From: Lysinibacillus antri
GTDB lineage: Bacteria; Bacillota; Bacilli; Bacillales_A; Planococcaceae
DNA: 64,000 nucleotides
Direction of reading: 5' to 3'
Assembly: GCF_003977595.1 (NCBI RefSeq)
Contig: NZ_RYYR01000004.1
Span: forward strand, 62,001 to 126,000
Below, piece by piece: positions 36,057-43,775 of this stretch; the stretch's first letter is position 1; each line of letters starts with the position of its first letter. Made by a program: the position numbers and the translations under genes. A model generated the notes under the pieces. That model was given only the letters and a program-made list of their open reading frames with translations. It did no database searches and was not told the origin of the DNA.

Positions 36057-36931
36057 GCGCTTGCTTTTTTAACAATTCGTATGTGTTGGAAATGTTCAAG
36101 TTGGGCAATGATATTCCCGCCAAAAATGAAGAGTCCACCGATTAGTAATTTAATTGTTACGATTTCTCCTAAAAAGATGACCGCAAAAATCGCTGCAAAT
36201 ATCGGTTCAAGTGAAAAAATGAGACTTGTAGCTGTCGCAGAAGTATGTTGTTGAGCTACGGTTTGCCCAATAAAGCCAAATGCACTACAAAGAATACCCA
36301 GTCCTAACACTGCAATCCAAGCTGATGAAGTAGTTGGTATTTGAGGTGACTCAAACAATAAACAAAATACCCCACCAATTATAGCAGCGAATCCCATTTG
36401 ATAGATTCCAAATGAGATTGAATCAACTGATTTAGTAATTTTCCCGTTAATAATAATATAAATCGAATAAGCAAAAGCTGTTAATAGACAATAAATATCG
36501 CCTAATTGAAATGTTAACGTACTATTGATTGTTAATACGGAAATGCCGATCATTGTGCAAATAATCGCGATGCTTACAGTTTTAGACGGTAGCTGTTTAT
36601 CAATTATACTAGCTAAGATTGGAACTAACACAACCGTTAAACTTACTAAAAAACCAGCGTTTGATGCAGAGGTAGTACTTAATCCAAACATTGGTAAGCC
36701 AACTGTAAATACGAGTAAAAACCCTTGTATCATAGCAAAATAAATCGTTTTTTTATTAATTTTGAAAAGTTTTTTATAAAAAATCAATGCGGCAATAACA
36801 AAGGCAATGAAACTTCGAAGCGCAACCGTATTAAATACGTCTAACGTTTCTAAGCCAATGACCATAAATGTGTAAGATAAACCCCAAAACATTGTGACAA
36901 TAACCATTAAAATATTTGCTTTCAGTTCCAT
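36044..36931 (-). CDS. EamA/DMT-family transporter
   Basis: This 295-aa protein has ten hydrophobic helices in two five-helix EamA repeats; MFWGLSYTFMVIG opens the first and SLEPIFAAIFAVIFLGE is the typical end of the second. The family exports or imports small metabolites; the substrate is unknown. ATG at 36931 has GGAGAAG about 6 nt upstream. It is divergent from a LysR regulator, which probably controls it (inference from the common divergent pairing). Confidence 0.88.
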   Translation of the reverse strand: MELKANILMVIVTMFWGLSYTFMVIGLETLDVFNTVALRSFIAFVIAALIFYKKLFKINKKTIYFAMIQGFLLVFTVGLPMFGLSTTSASNAGFLVSLTVVLVPILASIIDKQLPSKTVSIAIICTMIGISVLTINSTLTFQLGDIYCLLTAFAYSIYIIINGKITKSVDSISFGIYQMGFAAIIGGVFCLLFESPQIPTTSSAWIAVLGLGILCSAFGFIGQTVAQQHTSATATSLIFSLEPIFAAIFAVIFLGEIVTIKLLIGGLFIFGGNIIAQLEHFQHIRIVKKASAKTV

Positions 36932-37054
36932 AGTTTCTTCTCCCATGATGTATCAATATTGGTAATTCTTAATATATAATGGAGTTGTAAATTAGTAAAA
37001 CGAATGTTTATTATAGTTATCATGAATTATTTTCATGTAAAGGTGATGATGAAG

Positions 37055-37939
37055 GTGAGTCTTGTTAAATACGAAATATTAGATAAGGTGGCTAGATTAA
37101 ATAGTTTTACAAAAGCAGCAGAAATTTTAGGTCTAACTCAATCAGCGATCAGTCATGCGATTTCAAGCTTAGAAAAGGACTATGGTTTTGCGTTAGTGCA
37201 CCGAAATAAACATGGTGTAACATTAACGGATGAAGGGGTTATCATGTTAACTGCTATTCGTAATGTGCTTCATGCAGAAGAAATGTTAAAACAAGAGGCA
37301 GCTAAAATAATTGGAGTAACAAAAGGGAAAGTACGAATCGGTACCTTTTCTAGTATTTCCACGAAAATGATGCCCAAAATTATCCAACTAATGGATCGAC
37401 AATATCCCGGCATTGAAATTGAACTGCGAGAAGGCGATTATTTTGAAATCGAGCAATGGCTAAAAGAAGGGGAAATTGATTGTGGTTTTTTAAATAAAAC
37501 GCATACGAAACAAACACAGTTTACGCCCTTACTCCAAGATGAGTTATTTTGTATCGTTTCTTCTAAAAGTACGCTCTTCAATAAAGAGTCCGTTGATTTA
37601 AATGAAATCGAAACAGAACCATTCATCTTAACGACGTATAATGGACCAAATGATGTATTAGCAATATTTGAACGTTATCGGATAAATCCAACGATTCGCT
37701 TTAAGTTGTTTGATGAAAAAGGGGTAATTTCGATGGTAGAACATAACTTAGGGATTACGATTTTACCTCAGCTTGTCATTGATCAGTTACCGAAAAACGT
37801 CCGCAAGCTGAAAATAAAACAAGAAAGTTTCCGTACAATTGGATTAGCGACAAAACTGCAAATGTCTCCAGCAACGGAAAAATTTGTAGAAGTCCTAATG
37901 CATTGGTTATCGACTAATGAAATTGTTCACAAAGTCTAG
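37055..37939 (+). CDS. LysR-family transcriptional regulator
   Basis: This 294-aa regulator has an N-terminal winged HTH (NSFTKAAEILGLTQSAISHA) and a C-terminal effector domain beginning near GKVRIGTFSS. GTG at 37055 places the HTH at the standard distance from the N-terminus with AAGG about 11 nt upstream; ATGs at 37046 and 37049 are also in frame. It is divergent from the EamA transporter, the classic LysR arrangement. Confidence 0.87.
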   Translation: MSLVKYEILDKVARLNSFTKAAEILGLTQSAISHAISSLEKDYGFALVHRNKHGVTLTDEGVIMLTAIRNVLHAEEMLKQEAAKIIGVTKGKVRIGTFSSISTKMMPKIIQLMDRQYPGIEIELREGDYFEIEQWLKEGEIDCGFLNKTHTKQTQFTPLLQDELFCIVSSKSTLFNKESVDLNEIETEPFILTTYNGPNDVLAIFERYRINPTIRFKLFDEKGVISMVEHNLGITILPQLVIDQLPKNVRKLKIKQESFRTIGLATKLQMSPATEKFVEVLMHWLSTNEIVHKV

Positions 37940-37982
37940 TACACTTAATAATATGTAAATTCAAACTAATATAGGTGATCAT

Positions 37983-38660
37983 GTGAAAAATTTAACGAAT
38001 AAAAAAGTAATTATTACAAGTGGTGGAACGTTAGAAAAATGGGATCGAGTGCGCGGTCATACGAACTTATCGAAGGGAGCGATGGGATGTTATTTAGCGG
38101 AAGCTGCACTTAAGCATGGGGCAGAGGTTATTTATTTACATGGCTATTTTGCTAAACTCCCAGAAAATAAAGAATTAATGCGTACCATCATGTTTGAAGG
38201 AATTGAAGACTTGGGTGATAAAGTGCAATCCCTTGTGCAATCGGAAAAAATTGATTATGTCATCATGGCAGCTGCTGGTTCAGATTGGGTGATTGACAAA
38301 GTATACGATCAATCGGGGAATCTAATGGAAGAAAAGGGAAAAATGCCTTCTGATGAGCCTCCAATTATCCATTTTAAAAAGGCGCCTAAAATTTTAGGGC
38401 AAATTAAAGCGTGGGCACCTGAGACGACATTAATTGGGTTCAAGCTAGAGGCGACCGATGATGTAGAGTTCCTCATCGATCGTGCGAAGCTAAGAATGGA
38501 ATCGTCAAATGCAACCTATATGGTAGCGAATAGTTCGAATTCGTTATATGGTTCAGAGGAGCCTCATTTTATTGTCGCCGCAACAGGTGAAGTGGAGCGA
38601 ATAGAAGGAAAAGAACGAACTGCGGAGAAACTTTTTGAAATCCTTGCAAATGAACAATAG
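37983..38660 (+). CDS. Stand-alone CoaB-like phosphopantothenoylcysteine synthetase domain protein
   Basis: This 225-aa protein has the DNA/pantothenate metabolism flavoprotein fold. ITSGGTLEKWDRVR is the N-terminal nucleotide loop; AAAGSDW replaces AAVxDY, HFKKAPKILG carries the lysine pair, GFKLE and MVANSSNS the later loops. Most Bacillales have a fused CoaBC elsewhere, so this may be a second CoaB or a divergent enzyme using the same CTP/ATP chemistry. The start is GTG with AGGTGA 4 nt upstream. It lies 43 nt before the VOC gene, probably cotranscribed. Confidence 0.78.
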   Translation: MKNLTNKKVIITSGGTLEKWDRVRGHTNLSKGAMGCYLAEAALKHGAEVIYLHGYFAKLPENKELMRTIMFEGIEDLGDKVQSLVQSEKIDYVIMAAAGSDWVIDKVYDQSGNLMEEKGKMPSDEPPIIHFKKAPKILGQIKAWAPETTLIGFKLEATDDVEFLIDRAKLRMESSNATYMVANSSNSLYGSEEPHFIVAATGEVERIEGKERTAEKLFEILANEQ

Positions 38661-38703
38661 CATTAATTCTTTTTAGTGAACTTAAAGTAGAGGAGTAACA
38701 ACT

Positions 38704-39456
38704 ATGTATGCATTAGACCATATCGTTCATTTCGTGGACAAGCCTGAAAATTTAGTAGGTGAAACAAGACTGATGGGACTCCACACCGTACATGGAGGAA
38801 AACATGACATGTGGGGAACGTATAATTCCTTATCTTATTTTGGTTTATCTTATATTGAATTTATCGGTGTTTTCGATCAAGCGTTGCTGGAAAAATCAGC
38901 ATCGGAACCATTTACGTTACATGAGTCGTATAAGAAACGAAATTATGAAAACGGGTTAACGCGAATTGCTATACGGACGGATACGATTGAAGAAGATGCA
39001 GAAAACTTGCGAGAAGCAGGTTTTGCAGTATACGGTCCAGATGATTTTTCAAGAACGCGACCAGATGGCTCCGTGGTGAAATGGAAATTGTTGCACTTTG
39101 GTCAAAATGATCTAGAATTCCCCTTCTTTATTCAGTGGGAAGGAACGGATGAAGAGCGATATGCTGAATTGGTACAACTAGGGACAATTGATGCACATTC
39201 TCTAGGGGACTTAAAGATAGAAGAAATTATTTATTCAACAACGGATTTAGCAATCGCAAAAGAATGGGCTAACATATTTAAATTTGAAGTAGAAGAAAAG
39301 CAATCTTCTAGTATATTAAAGGTACCAAATTGTCAGATTTCCTTTCATTTAAAAGAATCAGGAAAAACGGAACTAGAACGTATTGTCATTAAAGGTGCGA
39401 AAGAAGAAAAAGAAGTGAAGATTGAAGGAGCTACGTATCAATTTATTACTAGCTAA
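38704..39456 (+). CDS. VOC-superfamily (glyoxalase-like) protein
   Basis: This 250-aa protein begins YALDHIVHFVDKPENLV, typical of the glyoxalase-like domain family PF13468, with H6 and later HTVHGGKHDMWGTYNSL. A second, weaker half (LKIEEIIYSTTDLAIAKEW) suggests the paired beta-alpha-beta modules of VOC proteins. Activity unknown. AGAGGAGT lies 8 nt before the ATG. Confidence 0.8.
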   Translation: MYALDHIVHFVDKPENLVGETRLMGLHTVHGGKHDMWGTYNSLSYFGLSYIEFIGVFDQALLEKSASEPFTLHESYKKRNYENGLTRIAIRTDTIEEDAENLREAGFAVYGPDDFSRTRPDGSVVKWKLLHFGQNDLEFPFFIQWEGTDEERYAELVQLGTIDAHSLGDLKIEEIIYSTTDLAIAKEWANIFKFEVEEKQSSSILKVPNCQISFHLKESGKTELERIVIKGAKEEKEVKIEGATYQFITS

Positions 39457-39465
39457 AAAATAGAA

Positions 39466-39508
39466 ACACCCCTCCTAATCGCATTTGTGATTGAGAGGGG
39501 TATTTATT
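39466..39508. terminator. Terminator shared by the VOC and methyltransferase genes
   Basis: acacccctc..taatc pairs with gatt..gagaggggt; A tract on the left and tatttatta on the right. Confidence 0.7.
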
Positions 39509-39514
39509 ATAAAC

Positions 39515-40435
39515 CTATTCTTTTTTTACCGCATGAATAAAATGAATGGTCTCAAAGGCAGACAAATAGTCAGAACGGTTTTGAAAGAATCGTTCATTAA
39601 TTGTCGCTGGTGTTAAATGTTCGTATAGTAGTAGGCCAGAATCTTCTAACATTTTTTCGAGACCCTTATACGTAAAACAAGATTTCATCGGTTCTCCATT
39701 GAATGCTGCCATTTGAATCATATTTTGAACCCGATTATACACTCCTGTTTCCTCGAAAAGTGTGGCATCTCCATAGTCCATGACAATGGAACTCCCATAT
39801 GGAACAAATGAAAATAATTCACTAAGTAGAGTGGCAATTTCCTCTTTCGTCAAATAATAGGAAACCCCTAAAAGACTAAAAAAGGTTTTTTTATTCAATG
39901 AAAAGCCTTGATCTATTAATTTTTGAATATCGAACCCTTTTGTAAAATCCATAGATATAAAATAAAGATTGTTGGGTATTTGATAATTTGCTTGTGCCAA
40001 TCTATCTTTTTTGAACTGTTGAGTTGCGGGATGATCGATTTCATATATTTCTAATGTCTCATTTACTTCTGGATGTCTAAAGCCAAACGTATCGAATCCT
40101 GCACCTAGGATGACATATTGTTCTACTCCGAGTGCTAGCTCGTTTAATAGTACACTTTCACAAAAAGCGGACCGTGATAGTGTTGTTGGGGCAAGTTGAA
40201 TTTGGGTAAACCATTTTAATATTTCTTCAGGTTGATGTTGAAACTTTGCAGCGATTTCTTTATTTATAAATGAAACCCCGTTAATTAGATTTCTACTAAT
40301 ATCCGAAAATTCATCATCGGTAATTAAATCTTTTACTATCGTATCCTCAAAAATCTTAGGTGTGTCATATAAAGTATGGTACGCTCGTCCGAATGCGGTC
40401 ATTAAGGAAGTTACACTTGCTTCATTTGTCTTCAT
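39515..40435 (-). CDS. SAM-dependent methyltransferase, leucine-carboxyl-methyltransferase-like (LCM) family
   Basis: This 306-aa protein has the class I SAM motif QYVILGAGFDTFGFR, acidic motif LEIYEIDHPATQQ, and SSIVMDYGD, all typical of the PF04072 family (bacterial PKS- and polyketide-associated O-methyltransferases and unknowns). The ATG is 17 nt after a palindromic intrinsic terminator; GGGGG precedes the start. Expression is probably controlled in the leader. Substrate unknown. Confidence 0.85.
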   Translation of the reverse strand: MKTNEASVTSLMTAFGRAYHTLYDTPKIFEDTIVKDLITDDEFSDISRNLINGVSFINKEIAAKFQHQPEEILKWFTQIQLAPTTLSRSAFCESVLLNELALGVEQYVILGAGFDTFGFRHPEVNETLEIYEIDHPATQQFKKDRLAQANYQIPNNLYFISMDFTKGFDIQKLIDQGFSLNKKTFFSLLGVSYYLTKEEIATLLSELFSFVPYGSSIVMDYGDATLFEETGVYNRVQNMIQMAAFNGEPMKSCFTYKGLEKMLEDSGLLLYEHLTPATINERFFQNRSDYLSAFETIHFIHAVKKE

Positions 40436-40452
40436 CCAAGAATCCCCCTAAA

Positions 40453-40488
40453 CAAAAATAAGATTCCCCTGGCCAGGAGAATCTTATT
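40453..40488 (-). promoter_or_regulatory. Leader terminator/attenuator upstream of the methyltransferase
   Basis: AATAAGATTC(T/C)CCTGG / CCAGG..GAATCTTATT is a 16-bp palindrome with one mismatch, followed on the minus strand by five T residues. It stands between the promoter at 40514-40542 and the GGGGGA ribosome site. Confidence 0.65.
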
Positions 40489-40513
40489 ATACATCCGAAT
40501 ATTATAATTGTAA

Positions 40514-40542
40514 ATTATAGAATAAAATAAAAATTTTGTCAA
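40514..40542 (-). promoter_or_regulatory. Sigma-A promoter of the methyltransferase gene
   Basis: On the minus strand TTGACA (complement of 40537-40542), 17-nt spacer, TATAAT (complement of 40514-40519): both boxes are perfect. The leader to the start codon is about 70 nt. Confidence 0.8.
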
Positions 40543-40645
40543 TTAAATCGCACTGTTGAATATCAAAATAATATTTTTTAAGTTATGTATATTACGAATC
40601 CTAAAGTTATACATTTTAACAACAACAAGAAAAGGGGGAAAAGTA

Positions 40646-41014
40646 GTGGGAGTGCGTTTCATCAAGATTGCAGGCGTTTATTTTTTCCTTGCTGTGATGT
40701 TAGGTCTTGTGATGGGAATTATTCATGATTTTGCATTTACATCGGTTCATGCTCATCTAAATTTATTAGGATGGGTTTCCATGGCGATTTTTGGACTTAT
40801 CTATAGTGTTTATCCGAATGTAGGCAAAACAAAGTTAGCTGTATCACATTTTTGGCTTCATAATATTGGGCTACCGATTATGCAGGGATCTTTATTTATC
40901 CAAATCTTAACAGGTGCAGAATTAACAATTGGAATCATCATTGGCTCATTAATCGTTGTTTTAGGTATATTATTATTTGTTATTAATCTACTAACAAAAC
41001 TGCGAGCAAATTAG
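40646..41014 (+). CDS. Four-helix membrane protein resembling a fragment of cytochrome oxidase subunit I
   Basis: This 122-aa protein has four predicted membrane helices and the segment VHAHLNLLGWVSMAIFGLIY, a motif of heme-copper oxidase/NorB-like subunit I N-terminal halves. It is far too short to be an oxidase; small proteins of this kind occur in Bacillales without known function. GTG at 40646 has AAAGGGGG 7 nt upstream; the upstream in-frame ATG at 40556 is unsupported. Confidence 0.7.
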   Translation: MGVRFIKIAGVYFFLAVMLGLVMGIIHDFAFTSVHAHLNLLGWVSMAIFGLIYSVYPNVGKTKLAVSHFWLHNIGLPIMQGSLFIQILTGAELTIGIIIGSLIVVLGILLFVINLLTKLRAN

Positions 41015-41027
41015 TTTCTATAAAAAA

Positions 41028-41066
41028 TAAAGCACTGCAAGCAATCCTGAGCTTGTAGTGCTTTTT
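41028..41066 (+). terminator. Terminator after the small membrane protein gene
   Basis: aaagcactgcaagc / gcttgtagtgcttt, one mismatch, 8-nt loop, followed by tttt. Confidence 0.85.
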
Positions 41067-41083
41067 AAAAATTGCAAAAATTA

Positions 41084-41234
41084 TCCCGCATTAACGGGCA
41101 GTAAGACTCCCAACTCAAGACTTAAGTAAAGCAAAATGAATAGGTGGGAGATGAACTGCCCGTAAAAGCCCGATTGGTTCAACTAACAATCAGTGGGGGG
41201 GATGAGGAAACCCCCCACGGATTGAAGTTTCACT
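41084..41234 (+). ncRNA. Orphan IS200/IS605-type structured right end (omega-RNA-like), no tnpB nearby
   Basis: Nested pairings are visible: ACGGGCAG (41094) with CTGCCCGT (41156-41163), CTCCCA (41107) with TGGGAG (41145), GATTG/CAATC (41172, 41187), and a final GTGGGGGG / CCCCCCAC hairpin closed by CAATC (41187)/GATTG (41220), followed by aagtttcactttat at the purC end. From memory this layout resembles the 3' region of IS200/IS605-family tnpB genes that encodes the guide RNA; that is recognition, not a search result. No transposase frame is present, so it would be a solo or non-autonomous element. Confidence 0.55.
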
Positions 41235-41909
41235 TTATAAAAACATTTTCTCTAATTCTAGTGGCTCGATATATTCGCCATCTTTGTATGCACGCATATT
41301 TCCGCCAGAGATTTCATCAATGAGAACAATTTGATTTTCAACTCGACCAAATTCAAACTTGATATCATATAATTCAATACCTTTTTTAGCGAGCTCTTCT
41401 TTTACGACATTGCCGATTTGTTGCGTAAGAGCCTTTAATTCTTGATATTCGTCCTTAGATAAAATATCTAGCATATGTAATGCATCTTCACTAATTGGTG
41501 GGTCTTGGCGATCGTCATCTTTTAACGTCACTTCCACAAATGCGTCAAGAGGTTGTCCTTCTTTTGCATATAATCCATATCTCCGTAAGAAACTACCAAC
41601 TGCTCGATAACGACAAATCACTTCAAGGCCACTTCCAAAAACTTCAGCAGGTTTCACTGTCATCGTTGCTTCGTCAATATTGGCATCAATATAATGAGTA
41701 GGAATTCCTTTGTCTTTTAAAATTTCAAAAAAGAATTTTGTTAATCGTAACCCAGCGCGACCTGCACCTTCTAATGTTAGGCCGACAGTGTTTGCTCCAG
41801 GGTCAAAAACACCATCTACACCCGTTACATCATCTTTAAATTTTAATAACAAATTTCCATCTTCTAATTCATAGACATCTTTTGTTTTGCCTGTGTATTT
41901 AAGCTCCAT
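41235..41909 (-). CDS. Divergent PurC-like (SAICAR synthetase family) protein
   Basis: This 224-aa protein starts MELKYTGKTKDVYEL, the usual PurC opening (YEGKAKRVY in typical members). GIPTHYI, VICRYRAVGSFLRRYG, DPPISEDAL and LIDEISGGNMR are also recognisable. The segment after KFKDDVTG, normally FNG..KG and the N-N pair, is replaced by VDGVFDPGANTVGLTLEGAG, so substrate binding may differ. It stands outside any pur operon. ATG at 41909 has AAGGGGT 6 nt upstream; the ATG directly before (41912) is possible. Confidence 0.82.
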   Translation of the reverse strand: MELKYTGKTKDVYELEDGNLLLKFKDDVTGVDGVFDPGANTVGLTLEGAGRAGLRLTKFFFEILKDKGIPTHYIDANIDEATMTVKPAEVFGSGLEVICRYRAVGSFLRRYGLYAKEGQPLDAFVEVTLKDDDRQDPPISEDALHMLDILSKDEYQELKALTQQIGNVVKEELAKKGIELYDIKFEFGRVENQIVLIDEISGGNMRAYKDGEYIEPLELEKMFL

Positions 41910-42061
41910 CATCTTACCCCTTACATAGATTAGTATTTTTACCATCTATTATTATATTATAAGATACATATTCAACAAAGAGTCCAACAAAGACAGATCA
42001 TCCTCGAAAATGGGAGGAATCTTCTTTAAGTTTGTCGAAGGGTGTAAAAGGAGGTGCCGAC

Positions 42062-43204
42062 ATGAATATCTTTAGCGCTATTATATTATTTTTCTGTTTT
42101 ATTTTTGTTTTGTTTCCGTTGTTCTTTATGTTATTACTTTCAGGAAACGACTACTATATTCCATTATTATTTACCTTTGCGATTATATTGTATTTGGCCA
42201 TCGTGTTTCATTTATTTCAATTTTTCAAAACGAAAAAGAGAAAAGTGGTATTTACTACAATTAGTGGTGTAGCAATAATCATTACACTGATTTCACCATT
42301 AAAACATGCGTATTTAGATTCCATTCCAACTGTCGATGCAGAAGTAAATGTTTATCAATATATGCCGTTTTCTGAAGAAGGAAAAGTGACAACGTTAAAT
42401 GAGGAAGCAACCTTAACGTTGACGGATCAATTACCAAAGATGGATGGAGCGACTGCCTTGTATCCATTGTATTCAGCCATAGTGCAAGCGACGTATCCAG
42501 AAAAGGACTACAATCCATATATGAGCGAAGTGATGGTCAATACAACACCAGATGCTTATACGAACTTGTTTAAAGGGGAAGTGGATATGATCTTTGCCGC
42601 GGCTCCTTCTGAATCTCAACGGAAGTATGCGGAACGTCTTGGGTTAGAAATGAAGCTCGCACCAATTGGGAGAGAGGCATTTGTATTTTTTGTGAATAAG
42701 AAGAATGCTATCGATGGTTTAACAATTGAACAGATAAAAGACATTTATTCTGGGAAAGTGCAAAATTGGAAGGATGTTGGTGGAGACAATGATTCGATTC
42801 GCGCATTCCAGCGACCAGAAGATAGTGGTTCCCAAACAGCTTTACAAAAATTAATGGGGGATACACCATTAATGAAAGCTGAGAAGGAAGAGATTGTGAC
42901 TGGTATGGGTGGTATTATTCAAGAAGTGTCTCAATATAAAAATTTTAAAAATGCAATTGGCTTTACGTTCCGATATTACTCGAATGAAATGGTGAAAAAT
43001 AATCAAATTAAATTGTTGGAAATTGAAGGGGTCGCACCAACAAAAGAAAATATCCGAAATAACACATATCCCATTGCTTCGGAGTTCTATATTGTAACAG
43101 CGGGTACTACAAATCCAAACGTAGATAAACTGATTGAATGGATTTTATCTGCACAAGGTCAGCAGCTAGTAGAGAAGGTAGGGTATGTACCCCTAAATGA
43201 ATAA
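42062..43204 (+). CDS. Membrane-anchored PstS-like phosphate-binding-domain protein
   Basis: This 380-aa protein has three hydrophobic N-terminal helices (about residues 3-95) followed by an extracellular PBP-like domain with PstS features: DGATALYPLYSAIV (compare DGSSTVYP), MIFAAAPSESQ, IYSGKVQNWKDVGG, RPEDSGSQTAL. No Pst permease genes follow. It may be a membrane-tethered ligand sensor or binding protein (inference). ATG at 42062 has AAAGGAGGTG 6 nt upstream. Confidence 0.82.
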   Translation: MNIFSAIILFFCFIFVLFPLFFMLLLSGNDYYIPLLFTFAIILYLAIVFHLFQFFKTKKRKVVFTTISGVAIIITLISPLKHAYLDSIPTVDAEVNVYQYMPFSEEGKVTTLNEEATLTLTDQLPKMDGATALYPLYSAIVQATYPEKDYNPYMSEVMVNTTPDAYTNLFKGEVDMIFAAAPSESQRKYAERLGLEMKLAPIGREAFVFFVNKKNAIDGLTIEQIKDIYSGKVQNWKDVGGDNDSIRAFQRPEDSGSQTALQKLMGDTPLMKAEKEEIVTGMGGIIQEVSQYKNFKNAIGFTFRYYSNEMVKNNQIKLLEIEGVAPTKENIRNNTYPIASEFYIVTAGTTNPNVDKLIEWILSAQGQQLVEKVGYVPLNE

Positions 43205-43212
43205 ATAGATGG

Positions 43213-43251
43213 AAAACCTTAAAAAGGTGATGTGCCTTTTTAAGGTTTTTT
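43213..43251 (+). terminator. Terminator after the PstS-like gene
   Basis: aaaaccttaaaaagg / cctttttaaggtttt with loop tgatgtg, then T tract. Confidence 0.85.
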
Positions 43252-43277
43252 ATGATCTAGATATGTGCACGAGGAGC

Positions 43278-43337
43278 TATCCGCACATAAAACGGTGAAA
43301 ATCGCACGTAAAGTCTCAAAAATCGCACATAAAAATT
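43278..43337. repeat. Three short tandem repeats with CGCAC[AG]TAAA core
   Basis: The core cgcacataaa occurs at about 43280, 43303 (cgcacgtaaa) and 43325, with about 22-nt period, between two terminators. No gene is present. Confidence 0.6.
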
Positions 43338-43353
43338 TAGATAGTAAAGAAAT

Positions 43354-43382
43354 AAAAAAAACCAGTCCATCATCGACTGGTA
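43354..43382 (-). terminator. Terminator of the cold-shock gene
   Basis: On the minus strand accagtc..ggactggt followed by seven T residues. Confidence 0.85.
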
Positions 43383-43389
43383 CCCTTAC

Positions 43390-43590
43390 TTATAATTTTA
43401 CAACATTTGAAGCTTGGGGACCGCGATTACCTTCGATGATGTCAAATGACACATCTTGTCCCTCTTCTAATGTACGGAATCCTTCTTCTTTAATGCCAGT
43501 GAAGTGAACGAAAACGTCCTCACCATCGTTGCATTCAATAAAGCCATAACCTTTTTCGTTATTGAACCACTTTACTTTACCTTGGTGCAT
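43390..43590 (-). CDS. cspA: Cold-shock protein, CspA/CspB family
   Basis: This 66-aa OB-fold RNA chaperone has RNP1 KGYGFIE and RNP2 VFVHF, and the [10 protein letters not shown] opening of the family. GRGPQ-like NRGPQASNV ends it. AGGAGGAG lies about 10 nt before the ATG. The 5' region to 43680 is long and AT-rich, as usual for cold-shock leaders. The symbol is generic; several paralogues usually exist per genome. Confidence 0.92.
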   Translation of the reverse strand: MHQGKVKWFNNEKGYGFIECNDGEDVFVHFTGIKEEGFRTLEEGQDVSFDIIEGNRGPQASNVVKL

Positions 43591-43775
43591 AAAGGCGTTC
43601 TCCTCCTAATTAATAGTAATGGCATCATTTCTAATTTTATGATTATTACGAATTGAATATACATTATTCTATAAGAGGTGTCAACATTTTGACAGTTGCC
43701 CGAAAAAAAGAAAGCTGTTTAATTTTAATGGTAAGCTAATAATATGTAGGATGATAATGAAAGTAGGTTCGTAAT

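Noticed and set aside
40646-41014. Truncated cytochrome oxidase pseudogene
   Set aside because: It has its own start, ribosome site and terminator, and small proteins of this type are known as intact genes.
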